The notes under the pieces are model-generated. The model saw nothing but the letters and a program-made list of their open reading frames with translations, ran no database searches and was not told the origin of the DNA. Made by a program: the position numbers and the translations under genes. Below, piece after piece: positions 25,986 to 34,801 of a stretch of DNA of 64,000 nucleotides (position 1 is the first letter of the stretch; every line of letters starts with the position of its first letter). Location: positions 124,001 to 188,000 of the forward strand of contig NZ_JAIQDG010000002.1 of assembly GCF_020037125.1 (NCBI RefSeq), given 5' to 3'. This DNA comes from Myxococcus sp. RHSTA-1-4 (GTDB lineage Bacteria > Myxococcota > Myxococcia > Myxococcales > Myxococcaceae).

Positions 25986-28100
25986 CTAGTTCACACCCAC
26001 GGCGGTCCAGCTCTCCTTCACCTTCTGCACCTCCGGCGAGTTGGCGCCGTGGAGGTCGGTCGCCGCCTGGATGCAGGCCGCGCGCGCCTGGGCGAAGGTG
26101 GTGTTGGGCGTCATGTAGTGGGCGAGGGCGCGGTAGTAGATCTTCAGCCCCTTCTCCATGCCGATGCCGTCCTTCACCTCCAGGCCGGAGGTGCGGTTCT
26201 TGCCGCCATTCACCAGCAGGTAGAAGGCGTTGTTGGCGATGCCGCTGGAGCCGTGCACCTCGGTCTGCTTCGGGTAGTCCTTGTAGTTGTCGATGGAGTA
26301 CCCGTCCTTCTTCGGGTCATCCATGTAGCGCAGGCCATCCTCGGTGTTGGAGCCCGGGGTCCACGCCGTCTCGCCCACCGTCCAGTTGAACTTCACGGCG
26401 GGGTTCTTCTGCGCGGCGTACCACTCCACGCCCGCGCCGAAGATGTCGCTCATGGCCTCGTTGAGACCGCCGGACTCGTTGCGGTAGATGAGACCGGCGG
26501 TGCGCTCGGTGAGGCCGTGGGCGATTTCGTGCCCGGCGATGTCCAGCGCGGTGAGCGGGCCGGACGTCTTCCCGTCGCCGTCGCCGTAGCTCATCTTCTG
26601 GCCGTCCCAGAACGCGTTCACCAGGCCGTTGCTGACGTGCACGTACGAGACGAGCTTCTCGCCCGCGCCGTCCAGCGAGTCGCGGCCGAGCACGTTCTTG
26701 AGCATGTCGTACGTCATCGCGGCGCCGTAGTGCGCGTCCACCGCGGCGCGGGCGCGCGTCGGGTCGCCCGACTCGCCCCAGACGTCGTTGGTGTCCTTGA
26801 AGTCCGTCTGGCCGGTGGCCTCCTCGCGGTTGTTCGCGTCGAACGTCTCCACGCCCTTGCCGCGCGTGGAGTCCCGCAGGACGAAGCTGCCGTCCGCCTT
26901 CTTCGTCGTCGCCAGGTCCACCTTGCCGCTGTAGAGCGACGTGTCATCCGCCTTGCCCACGGGCGGCTGCGTCGGAGGCGGAGCCGCCTTGGCGGTGGCC
27001 TTCAGGCCCCAGCTGTTGAGGACGCCCGTGTCGCCGCGCGCCTTGTCGGACACGGTGAGGGTCCACTCGCCCCGGGCCGGCTCACCGGCGAAGGCGCTGA
27101 GGTCGAAGGTGCCCTTGAGGTCGTCCGCGCCGCCGCCCTTGCGGTCGTGCACCACCGCGCTCTTGCCGGAGGGGCTGGTGAGGGTGACGGACAGGTCGCC
27201 GCGGTACGAGTGGCTGACGTCCAGCGACAGCGCGAGCTTGTCGATGGTGAGGTCCTGGTCCAGCTTCAGCTTCGACGTGACGGTGCCCAGGTCGCTGATC
27301 TTCGCCTTGGGCGTGGCGGTGGCGCTCACCTCGGTGGGGGCGGTGGCGCCGGCCTGTCCGGTGGTGCCCTTGCGAGACACCGTGAAGCCGTCAATCTCGT
27401 TGAACTTCTCGAAGACCTTCCCGGTGTTGGCGTCCACCAGGTAGTTCATCCGGCGCGGGTTCTCCTGGCCCTGAATCTGGTCCAGCTTCACGAGGTAGGC
27501 CGAGTGGTACTTCCCGGCGGCGTCCTGGTAGATGACCCGCTCGGCGTTGGGCTGCTTGTCCGGCTTCGCGCCGAAGTCCTTGCGGGCCACGTCGATGGCC
27601 TGCGCGGGCGTCAGCCGGGGCTTCTCGCTGCCGAGCCCCGCGGGGATGGTGGACTGCTCGCCGGTGATGCTCGTCACCTTCCCGTCCCTGTCGAGGTGGG
27701 AGATGACCTGCTCGCCGAAGACCTTCACGCCCTCGTGCACGCGGTCCAGGCGAACGTGCGTCATGCCGAGCTCATCGCGCTCGACGTTGCGCGGGGCGAA
27801 GGCCGGGGCCTGCCTCGTGAGGGACTCGGTCTCCGGGGCCAGGTGCGAGAGGGAGGCCTGGATGGCCTTCTGCGCATCCTGGCTGTCCAGGGCGAGGCGG
27901 CCGGGGCGGGGCGGCACCGGGGTCAGCGTCTGCTCCGCGCGGGCCAGCTCGGAGCGGCGCGGGGAGGGGCCGAAGCCATCCTGGACGGCGCGCGGGCTGG
28001 CGGGGGTGCCCGGCTTCACCGCGTTCCTGGGCTGAGCCTCGGGAGTCGTGGTGGGACGGAGGGTGACGGGCTTCGGGCCATCGGTGCGGCGAACGCTCAT
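25986..28100 (-). CDS. M4 (thermolysin-family) metalloprotease with internal P domain and no signal peptide
   Basis: 704 residues. Residues 60-240 form an FTP/PepSY propeptide (DELGMTHVRLDRVHEGVKVF; PRLTPAQAIDVARKDFG). A proprotein-convertase P domain occupies about 265-370 (IDKLALSLDVSHSYRGDLSV, then GEWTLTVSD). The catalytic domain follows with HEIAH (H524, E525, H528) and the third zinc ligand E548 in NEAMSDIFG; HGSSGIANNAFYLL is also typical. The P domain usually follows the catalytic domain, so its place before it is unusual. The N-terminus (MSVRRTDGPKPVTLRP) is hydrophilic with no signal peptide, although the propeptide implies export. Monocistronic. Confidence 0.92.
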   Translation of the reverse strand: MSVRRTDGPKPVTLRPTTTPEAQPRNAVKPGTPASPRAVQDGFGPSPRRSELARAEQTLTPVPPRPGRLALDSQDAQKAIQASLSHLAPETESLTRQAPAFAPRNVERDELGMTHVRLDRVHEGVKVFGEQVISHLDRDGKVTSITGEQSTIPAGLGSEKPRLTPAQAIDVARKDFGAKPDKQPNAERVIYQDAAGKYHSAYLVKLDQIQGQENPRRMNYLVDANTGKVFEKFNEIDGFTVSRKGTTGQAGATAPTEVSATATPKAKISDLGTVTSKLKLDQDLTIDKLALSLDVSHSYRGDLSVTLTSPSGKSAVVHDRKGGGADDLKGTFDLSAFAGEPARGEWTLTVSDKARGDTGVLNSWGLKATAKAAPPPTQPPVGKADDTSLYSGKVDLATTKKADGSFVLRDSTRGKGVETFDANNREEATGQTDFKDTNDVWGESGDPTRARAAVDAHYGAAMTYDMLKNVLGRDSLDGAGEKLVSYVHVSNGLVNAFWDGQKMSYGDGDGKTSGPLTALDIAGHEIAHGLTERTAGLIYRNESGGLNEAMSDIFGAGVEWYAAQKNPAVKFNWTVGETAWTPGSNTEDGLRYMDDPKKDGYSIDNYKDYPKQTEVHGSSGIANNAFYLLVNGGKNRTSGLEVKDGIGMEKGLKIYYRALAHYMTPNTTFAQARAACIQAATDLHGANSPEVQKVKESWTAVGVN

Positions 28101-28190
28101 GGGGGGCCTCGGCGTTACGGGGGTAGAGAATTGTCGGCCCGTCGTCGCCAGAGTTGCCGCTGTGCGTCGAAAATTCCGACCCCGCGCGTC

Positions 28191-28916
28191 TCACGGCCCT
28201 CCGAAGAAGGACACCTCCAGGAAGCGCACGTAGAGGTTGCACGCGGCGTGAAAGAGGGCGGCGCCGAGGATGGTGCCGGTGCGCTCGCGCATCCAGCCGA
28301 AGAGCAGCGCGGGGAAGAACACGGACAGTCGCCACACCTGGAAGATGGCCAGGTGCCCCAGGGCGAACAGCACCGCCGTCACCCAGAAGGCGCGGCCCAG
28401 CCTGCCGCCCAGCACGCGCCGGCCCTGGGGCCACGCATCCCTCAGCCGCGTCTGGACGTAGCCCCGGTAGAAGAACTCCTCCGGCAGCGCGACGACGAAG
28501 AGCTGGTCGACGACCCACTCCCCGAAGCGCGGGGGCAGGCGGGGGTTGAAGTGGCCCTCGCCCACCATGGGCGTCAGGTGGCGCGCCAGGGAAGGGGGCA
28601 GGTGGGGCAGCACCTCCACGAAGCCGGCGAAGGCCACGAAGAACAGCGGGCCGACAATCGCGGACAGCACCAGGAACAGGCGCACGTCCTCGCGCCACGC
28701 GCGCAGCGTCAGCCCGTAGTCCCGGTAGTCCTCCTCCCGCCAGCGCATGGGGATGAGCGGCAGGTAGAGGAAGCCCACGGTGGCCACCAGCTTGGGGACG
28801 CTGCTTCCTCCGAAGAGGAGGAAGGCGGCGATGATGCTCAGGAAGCCCACCGCCCACAGGCCCACCGCTTCCTGCACCGCGCTCGGGCGCCAGGGCGTCG
28901 CCATCGCTTGATTCAT
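28191..28916 (-). CDS. CPBP-family intramembrane glutamic protease (myxosortase-like)
   Basis: 241 residues with about six membrane helices and the CPBP/ABI motifs: PEEFFYRGYVQTRL (catalytic Glu pair), FALGHLAIFQ (His) and LFHAACN (His/Asn). CPBP proteases cleave within the membrane; in myxobacteria some act as myxosortases that process MYXO-CTERM surface proteins. I see no MYXO-CTERM substrate in the window, so the subgroup is a suggestion. The ATG overlaps the stop of the upstream trypsin-fold gene (ATGA), so the two proteins are probably made together. Confidence 0.85.
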   Translation of the reverse strand: MNQAMATPWRPSAVQEAVGLWAVGFLSIIAAFLLFGGSSVPKLVATVGFLYLPLIPMRWREEDYRDYGLTLRAWREDVRLFLVLSAIVGPLFFVAFAGFVEVLPHLPPSLARHLTPMVGEGHFNPRLPPRFGEWVVDQLFVVALPEEFFYRGYVQTRLRDAWPQGRRVLGGRLGRAFWVTAVLFALGHLAIFQVWRLSVFFPALLFGWMRERTGTILGAALFHAACNLYVRFLEVSFFGGP

Positions 28917-29533
28917 GTCCCGTCCGCCGAGGCGAGCTGCGTCTTCACCGCGCCCAGCGGCAGCACCCGGCAGCCGCGCCGGTGCCGCTGCACCACCACC
29001 GCCACCAGCCGTCCGTCCGCGTCGAACACGGGGCTGCCCGCCGGCAGCGCCAGGGGCACGTCGAAGAAGGGCGCTGGAGCGCCGCGGGCCTGGGCCGGCA
29101 CGGGCCGCGCGGGCTGTCCCTTCGCCGCCGGCACCACGCCCACCACCCACCGCCCCACGAGGCTGTCCCCGTCCTTCAGCAGCTTCACCGGCACCGCGGG
29201 GTAGGTGCCGTCCGGCGCGGCCACCAGCGCCACCTTGAGCTCCGCGCTGGCCATCATCACCCGGGCGGGCAGGGCCTTCCCGTCATGCTCCACCGTGGCC
29301 GCGTTCAGCCCGACGAACGCCTCGCCCACCGGCTCCAGGGACGTGAGCACCTGCCCGGCCGAGCCCACGATGACGCCGGTGCCCGTCTGCTTCGGCCCAC
29401 GCACCCGCACCACCGAGCGCGCGTGCAACTCCATCACCCGTTGCAGGTCGGCGCGCGACGGACGGCCCTCTCCCGCGAGGGCGAGGGAGGGCAGGGCGAT
29501 GAGACAGAGGAGCAGCGGCGGCAGGCGGGGCAT
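28913..29533 (-). CDS. Exported trypsin-fold protein with degenerate catalytic residues
   Basis: 206 residues from the ATG at 29533. A signal peptide (PPLLLCLIALPSLALA, then GEG) precedes a small two-barrel trypsin-like domain: GTGVIVGSAGQVLTSLEPVG, VVGVVPAAKG and PAGSPVFDADGRLVAVVV. In active relatives the strand after GxVLT carries the His (TNHHV) and the SP loop reads NSGSPVF; here these read TSLEPV and PAGSPVF, so His and Ser are both replaced. It is therefore likely a binding or adaptor protein. Lies 19 bp after polX and overlaps the CPBP protease gene. Confidence 0.7.
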   Translation of the reverse strand: MPRLPPLLLCLIALPSLALAGEGRPSRADLQRVMELHARSVVRVRGPKQTGTGVIVGSAGQVLTSLEPVGEAFVGLNAATVEHDGKALPARVMMASAELKVALVAAPDGTYPAVPVKLLKDGDSLVGRWVVGVVPAAKGQPARPVPAQARGAPAPFFDVPLALPAGSPVFDADGRLVAVVVQRHRRGCRVLPLGAVKTQLASADGT

Positions 29534-29552
29534 CAACGCGCGCCGCAGCCTA

Positions 29553-31307
29553 TCACCGGCGCGCGCGCAGCGCGGAGACGAAGCGGTCCGCCGGCAGGGT
29601 ATTGAGGATGTCGCGCTTGCGCGCCCAGCCCCGGCGGGCGGTGGCCACGGCGAAGGCCAGATTCCGCAGGTCCTCCTGGCGGTGCGCATCGCAGCTCACC
29701 ACCAGTCTCACGCCCCGCTGGATGGCCTGGCGGATGTACTCGGCCTTGATGTCCAGCCGCGCCGGCTTGCCATTGATTTCCACCACCACGCCCCGCTCGG
29801 CGGCCCGCTCCAGCACCTCCTCCATGCGCAGGGGGTACGGCTCCCGGCTCTGGAGGAGGCGGCCGGTGGGGTGTCCGAGGATGTGCAGGCACGGGTTGTC
29901 CAGCGCGGCGAGCAGCCGGCGCGTCATCTGGTCCTCGTCCATGCCGTGCCGCACGTGGATGGAGCCGATGACCACCTCGAGCTGCTCCAGCACGCTGTCC
30001 GGGTAGTCCAGCGCGCCCGTCTCCAGGATGTCCACCTCGATGCCCTTGAGCAGGCGTACTTCAGGCACGGCCGCGTTGACGCGGTCGATTTCCTCCCACT
30101 GGCGCTTCAGGTCCTCCACCTTCAGGCCGCCGGCGTAGATGGCCGCCTGGCTGTGCTCGGTGACGGTGAGGTACTTCAGGCCCAGCGCCTTCGCGGCGAG
30201 CGCCATCTCCTCCAGCGAGTTCCTGCCGTCGGACCACGTGCTGTGCGCGTGCACGGCGCCCTGCACGTCCTCCAGCGTCACCAGGTCCTCGGGCAGGCGG
30301 CCCTCGCGCGCGGCCTCCACCTCGCCGTTGTCCTCGCGCAATTCGGGCGGCACGTACTGCATGTCCAGCAGCGCGTAGAGGGCGGCCTCGTCCTCCACCG
30401 GCACCTTCGTCCCATCCTCGCGGTGGACGCCCCACTCGGAAATCTTGAGGCCCCGCTCGTGGCCCAGGTTGCGCAGGCGGATGTGGTGGGCCTTGGAGCC
30501 GGTGAAGTGGTGCAGGGCGGTGGCGTAGTCCTCGTCCGGGAGCACGCGCAGGTCCACCTGCAGGTCGCCCGCGGCCATGCGCACGGAGCACTTGCTGCCG
30601 CCCTTGCCCAGCACCGCCGCCACGCCCGGGGCGCTGGCGAGCGCGTCCAGCACCGGGCCGGGGTCCGCCGCCGAGGCGATGATGTCCACGTCCGCCACCG
30701 TCTCCGCGCGGCGGCGCACGCTGCCGCCCAGGCTGGCGCGCACGACACCGGGGCTGGCCTTCACCTGCTCCAGGAGCGCCTCGGCCACGGGCAGCACGTC
30801 GCCCAGGAGCTTCCGCTCGCCGCGGGCACGCCGGTACACGGCGATGCCCTCCAGCATCTTCGCCTCGCTCTTCTCGCCAAAGCCCTTGAGCTGGCGCACG
30901 CGGCCTTCCTGGCACGCGCGCTCCAGGTCCTCGATTCCGCCCACCTCGAGCTCGCGCCACAGGGTGGCCACCTTCTTCGGGCCGAGGTCCGGCAGCTTCA
31001 TCAGCTCCAGCAGCCCCGGGGGGAACTTCGCCTTCAGGTCCTCCAGGTAGCCCAGCCGGCCGGTGGTCACCAGCTCGGTGATCTTCTCCGCGAGCGCGGG
31101 GCCGATTCCCGGCAGGCTCTCCAGGCGGCCCTCCGCCACCAGCGGGCCCAGCTCCTGGGGGAGCCCGGCGATGCGGTCCGCGCCCATCTCGTACGCGCGG
31201 ACGCGGTAGCCGCTCTCACCGTCGAGCTGCAGGAGGAGGGCGATGTCCCGGAGGACCTGGGCGACTGCCGCCTTGTCGACGGTCTGGGTGATGACGTCTG
31301 GAGTCAC
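29553..31307 (-). CDS. polX: PolX family DNA polymerase / 3'-5' exonuclease with PHP domain
   Basis: About 584 residues from a GTG at 31307, close to typical bacterial PolX (about 570); the frame extends upstream to 31388 but would overlap the divergent promoter. The N-terminal 8-kDa helical domain (VAQVLRDIALLLQLDGES) and HhH motifs (LPGIGPALAEKI; LPDLGPKKVATL) precede the palm with SLGGSVRRRAETVADVDII. The C-terminal PHP domain has HAHSTWSDGRNSLEEMA, VTEHSQAA and SCDAHRQEDL. It acts in gap filling and repair. No good ribosome binding site for the GTG, so the start is uncertain. Confidence 0.93.
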   Translation of the reverse strand: MTPDVITQTVDKAAVAQVLRDIALLLQLDGESGYRVRAYEMGADRIAGLPQELGPLVAEGRLESLPGIGPALAEKITELVTTGRLGYLEDLKAKFPPGLLELMKLPDLGPKKVATLWRELEVGGIEDLERACQEGRVRQLKGFGEKSEAKMLEGIAVYRRARGERKLLGDVLPVAEALLEQVKASPGVVRASLGGSVRRRAETVADVDIIASAADPGPVLDALASAPGVAAVLGKGGSKCSVRMAAGDLQVDLRVLPDEDYATALHHFTGSKAHHIRLRNLGHERGLKISEWGVHREDGTKVPVEDEAALYALLDMQYVPPELREDNGEVEAAREGRLPEDLVTLEDVQGAVHAHSTWSDGRNSLEEMALAAKALGLKYLTVTEHSQAAIYAGGLKVEDLKRQWEEIDRVNAAVPEVRLLKGIEVDILETGALDYPDSVLEQLEVVIGSIHVRHGMDEDQMTRRLLAALDNPCLHILGHPTGRLLQSREPYPLRMEEVLERAAERGVVVEINGKPARLDIKAEYIRQAIQRGVRLVVSCDAHRQEDLRNLAFAVATARRGWARKRDILNTLPADRFVSALRARR

Positions 31308-31374
31308 GGGAGCAAAGGTAATGCCCGGGGAACGGGGGTGCAGGCCGGCCTGCATTGTGGGAAAAGAGACCGCG

Positions 31375-31692
31375 ATGACGAAGATCAAGCTGGGGCCGGC
31401 GGACTTCGCCGAGCGGGAGATGCGCGGCTACGAAGTCGGCAAGCGCAACGTGTGTATCGCGAAGATTCAGGGCCGCTACAAGGGGCTGGACGACTGGTGC
31501 AACCACGCGGGCTGTCTGCTATCGGGCGGCCGCATCGAGGGCAACATGGTTGTCTGTCCCTGCCACGAAGTGGGCTTCGACATGGACTCGGGCAGGAACG
31601 AGACCTCCCCGGGTGTCTGTGACGACCAGCCGACGGTCACCGTCGAAGTGCGGAACGGCGAGCTCGTCGTCGACCTGCCCGAGAACCCCTGA
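31375..31692 (+). CDS. Rieske-type [2Fe-2S] ferredoxin
   Basis: 105 residues carrying a single Rieske domain: DDWCNHAGCLLSGG and VVCPCHEVGFDMDSG supply the C-x-H and C-x2-H cluster ligands. No membrane segment, so a soluble electron carrier or cluster subunit. It is divergent from polX and 29 bp upstream of the MoaB gene, possibly co-transcribed. The ATG at 31375 has only a weak AAAGAGA site upstream. Partner enzyme not identified. Confidence 0.88.
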   Translation: MTKIKLGPADFAEREMRGYEVGKRNVCIAKIQGRYKGLDDWCNHAGCLLSGGRIEGNMVVCPCHEVGFDMDSGRNETSPGVCDDQPTVTVEVRNGELVVDLPENP

Positions 31693-31721
31693 CGCGCCCC
31701 GCGCGCACCGGAGCAACCGCC

Positions 31722-32447
31722 ATGGCCCACGAGGGACACGACCACGACCATGACCATGACCACGGTCATGGGCACGACCACGCCCACGGGCACTCCCATG
31801 AGCATGACCACGCCCACGGGCACCACCACCATGAGCATGGGCCCGGGCACCCGCACCATGAGCACGACCACGCTCATGAACACGGGCACGAGCACCACCA
31901 TCACCACCCGCACGGCCATGACCATGACCATGGGGGCGCGGGCTCGCAGGTGACGGCGGAGCACAAGGCGCGGGCGCCGGTGCACGTGAGCGCCTACGTG
32001 GTGACGTGCTCGGACAGCCGGGACGCCGCGAAGGACGAGAGCGGGCGGGTGCTGCGCGAGGCCCTGGAGTCGGCGGGGCACTCCATCGCCGGGTACACGG
32101 TGGTGAAGGACGACCCGGAGGCCATCCGCGGCGCGCTGGAGGCGGCGCGGGCCGCGGGGGCGCGGGCCGTGCTGTTCAACGGTGGGACGGGGATTGGCCG
32201 CCGCGACAGCACCGTGGAGACGCTCCAGGCGCTGTTCGAGAAGGAGCTGCCCGGGTTCGGTGAGCTGTTCCGGATGCTGTCGTACCGGCAGGTGGGCAGC
32301 GCGGCGATGATGTCCCGGGCCACCGCGGGCACGTATCAGGGGATGATTCTCTTCGCCCTCCCGGGCTCGCCCCAGGCCGTCCGCCTCGCCATGGACGCGC
32401 TCATCCTCCCGGAGCTGGGCCACGCCGTGCGCGAACTGACGCGTTAG
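31722..32447 (+). CDS. moaB: MoaB-like molybdopterin-binding protein with long His-rich N-terminus
   Basis: 241 residues. The first 70 are a metal-binding tract with 37 histidines in HxHxH patterns interspersed with Asp, Glu and Gly. The rest (about 85-241) is a MoaB/MogA domain: VSAYVVTCSDSR, VLFNGGTGIGRRDSTVETLQ and LFALPGSPQAVRLAMD, all typical of molybdopterin adenylylation/binding. MoaB proteins normally have about 170 residues and no such head; the tract resembles histidine-rich tails of nickel chaperones. The role is likely cofactor synthesis with metal storage or delivery; the link is inferred. The His-rich stretch (31724-31935) is repetitive DNA. Confidence 0.88.
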   Translation: MAHEGHDHDHDHDHGHGHDHAHGHSHEHDHAHGHHHHEHGPGHPHHEHDHAHEHGHEHHHHHPHGHDHDHGGAGSQVTAEHKARAPVHVSAYVVTCSDSRDAAKDESGRVLREALESAGHSIAGYTVVKDDPEAIRGALEAARAAGARAVLFNGGTGIGRRDSTVETLQALFEKELPGFGELFRMLSYRQVGSAAMMSRATAGTYQGMILFALPGSPQAVRLAMDALILPELGHAVRELTR

Positions 32448-32616
32448 CAACGTTCAAATCGTACTCCGGCCGGGTGGCGGACGGCCTGCTGCTGTTTCAG
32501 GACCAACGCAATTTCCTTGTTATCGCGAGAAATGACACACTCGCGGTGAGGGCCGGAATTCACGTGCCTTCAGGTCCGCAGCAGAGTCGTCCCCCCGCAT
32601 GGCAGTGGAGAAGCGT

Positions 32617-34668
32617 ATGAACATGAAGCGCCTGGCTTCAGTCGTCATGGTGCTCGGTTGTGTCTCGGCGTTTGCGAAGGCTCCTGAGTCGTCGGTTCCG
32701 GAGGCGCAGGCCCCGGCGGACCGTGAGGTCTGGATTACCGTCGGCTCGGATGTCGCGCACATCGTGAACGCGACGCTGGTCGGCTCCGGGTTCGCGGCGC
32801 CGGAGCAGGTCGGTCAGAAGGGTGAGGTCACCGCGTTCCGGGTACGCGAGTCCCAGCTCAACCTCATCTCCCGGGCGATGCATGACCGCGCCAACCGGTG
32901 TGGCGGTTACATCTACCACGACACGGAGGCCTCGGCGCTGGCCTCGATGGACAACACGGCGGCGGCCCAGGCGATGAGCTCGCTGGCGGTGACCTACACG
33001 GTGGACAACGCCGCGACGGTCAACGCGCTGGTGGCCGGGCTCCAGGAGCCCAACATCCGCAACACCATCACCCAGCTGTCCAGCTACACGACGCGCTACC
33101 ACACGTCGTCGACGGGCACGACGGCGGCCAACTGGCTGAAGTCGCACTGGGAGAGCCTGGCGAACGGGCGCACCGACGTCACCGTGGAGCTCTACACCCA
33201 CCCGTCCACCGTGACGACCCAGCCGTCCGTCATCATGACCATCCAGGGCACCACGCTGCCGTCGGAGGTCGTGGTCCTCGGCGGGCACCTGGACTCCACC
33301 AGCTCGGGCAGCACGGCGCCCGGCGCGGACGATGACGCGTCCGGTATCGCCACCCTCACCGAGGTGATTCGCATGGCGATGGTGCAGGGCTACCGTCCCC
33401 AGAGGACGGTGAAGTTCATGGCCTACGCCGCCGAGGAGGTGGGCCTGCGCGGCTCCAAGAACATCGCCGACACCTACAAGGCCAACGCCGTCAACGTGGT
33501 GGGCGTACTGCAGCTCGACATGACGAACTACCAGGGTTCGACCATCGACGTGGCGATGATGACGGACTACACCAACGCCGCGCAGAACTCGTTCATCACC
33601 AACCTCATCAGCACGTACTTCAATACCGACCCGAACAAGATCACCTGGTCCAACTCGACGTGCGGCTATGCGTGCTCGGACCACGCGTCGTGGACGAACG
33701 CGGGCTTCGCGGCCTCGATTCCGTTCGAGTCGCTGATGAGCCAGTACAACCCGTCCATCCACACGGTGAACGACACGCTGGCGCGCAGCAACAACAACGC
33801 GAACCACGCGCTGAAGTTCGCGAAGGTCGCCGCCGCCTATGTGGCCGAGCTGGCGAAGGGCTCCGTGAATGTGACGGACACCACGCCGCCGACGGTGGCG
33901 CTGACGGCGCCCGCGTCCGGTGCCACGGTGACCGGCACGGCCACCATCTCCGCGACGGCCTCGGACGCCTCGGGCATCGGCCGCGTGGACTTCCTGGTGG
34001 ACGGGCAGGTGAAGGGCTCGGTGACGTCCTCGCCCTACAACTTCGCCTGGGACACGGCCTCCACGGCCAACGGCAGCCACACGGTGGCGGCGCGGGCGTA
34101 CGACGGCGTGGGCAACTCGGCCACGAGCAGCAGCGTCACGGTGACGGTGAGCAACAGCACCAGCACGGCGGGGTACGACTCGACGCTGAAGGCGCCCCGG
34201 TGCCTCTCGGTGTCGTCCTCGTGTGACTCCGGCACGCTGCTCAACGGCCGCGGCGGCCTGGGGCCCGAGGTCAACACGCCGAACACCATCAACGGCTCGT
34301 GCGCGGACGGCCTGTCGGGCACGTACCACTCGGACGAGTCGAACGACCGCATCAAGGTGTCCACGACGGACGGGACGCCGTTCGCCGCGGGCAAGACGGT
34401 GAAGATTGACGCGACGGTCTGGGTGTACTCCACCACGGCCGACAAGCTGGACCTGTACTACGCGGCGAACGCCACCAGCCCGACGTGGACGTACATCACC
34501 ACGATTACGCCGACCGCGAAGGGCGCGCAGACGCTGTCCGCGACGTACACGCTGCCCTCGGGCGCGGTGCAGGCGGTGCGCGCGCGCTTCCGCTACAACG
34601 GCAGCGTGGCCGCGTGCGGCACGGGCTCGTACAACGACCACGACGACCTCGTCTTCGCGGTGCAGTAG
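32617..34668 (+). CDS. Secreted M28-family metallo-aminopeptidase with Ig-like and C-terminal domains
   Basis: About 683 residues from the ATG at 32617, which has GGAG 6 bp upstream; an ATG at 32599 adds six residues. A signal peptide (MNMKRLASVVMVLGCVSAFA) leads to an M28 peptidase domain (about 135-430) with zinc ligands in VVLGGHLDS, PGADDDASG, AYAAEEVGLRGS, LQLDMTNY and IHTVNDTL, as in Vibrio leucyl aminopeptidase. A bacterial Ig-like domain follows (about 430-520; PPTVALTAPASGATVTGTAT), then a C-terminal beta domain with a Cys pair (RCLSVSSSCDSG). It likely digests peptides outside the cell during predation. Followed by a strong hairpin. Confidence 0.93.
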   Translation: MNMKRLASVVMVLGCVSAFAKAPESSVPEAQAPADREVWITVGSDVAHIVNATLVGSGFAAPEQVGQKGEVTAFRVRESQLNLISRAMHDRANRCGGYIYHDTEASALASMDNTAAAQAMSSLAVTYTVDNAATVNALVAGLQEPNIRNTITQLSSYTTRYHTSSTGTTAANWLKSHWESLANGRTDVTVELYTHPSTVTTQPSVIMTIQGTTLPSEVVVLGGHLDSTSSGSTAPGADDDASGIATLTEVIRMAMVQGYRPQRTVKFMAYAAEEVGLRGSKNIADTYKANAVNVVGVLQLDMTNYQGSTIDVAMMTDYTNAAQNSFITNLISTYFNTDPNKITWSNSTCGYACSDHASWTNAGFAASIPFESLMSQYNPSIHTVNDTLARSNNNANHALKFAKVAAAYVAELAKGSVNVTDTTPPTVALTAPASGATVTGTATISATASDASGIGRVDFLVDGQVKGSVTSSPYNFAWDTASTANGSHTVAARAYDGVGNSATSSSVTVTVSNSTSTAGYDSTLKAPRCLSVSSSCDSGTLLNGRGGLGPEVNTPNTINGSCADGLSGTYHSDESNDRIKVSTTDGTPFAAGKTVKIDATVWVYSTTADKLDLYYAANATSPTWTYITTITPTAKGAQTLSATYTLPSGAVQAVRARFRYNGSVAACGTGSYNDHDDLVFAVQ

Positions 34669-34679
34669 CAGGCGCCTCT

Positions 34680-34710
34680 CCCCCCTTCCTCCCGCGGGGA
34701 GGGAGGGGGG
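34680..34710 (+). terminator. Strong GC-rich hairpin after the M28 gene
   Basis: CCCCCCTTCCTCCC (34680-34693) pairs with GGGAGGGAGGGGGG (34697-34710), a 14-bp stem with one mismatch and a GCG loop, 12 bp after the stop codon. Confidence 0.65.
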
Positions 34711-34801
34711 CGGGTTCCCGTTGCTCCGCCTCCGGGCACCGGCGAGAGTCGGGAAGCCCGGGCGGCAGGCCGCCGTTCCAGGAGCATTTGGGAGCCCCGA
34801 C

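Noticed and set aside
26049..29204. Plus-strand open frame of 1051 codons opposite the M4 protease and CPBP genes
   Set aside because: Antisense shadow; no recognisable motif.
31724..31935. CRISPR-like or satellite array in the CAC/CAT-rich stretch
   Set aside because: Repeats are codon-level (His tracts) without conserved spacers.
31750..31953. Thr/Met-rich short frame inside the His-rich head of MoaB
   Set aside because: An out-of-phase reading of the CAC/CAT repeats; the MoaB frame is continuous and has the conserved domain.
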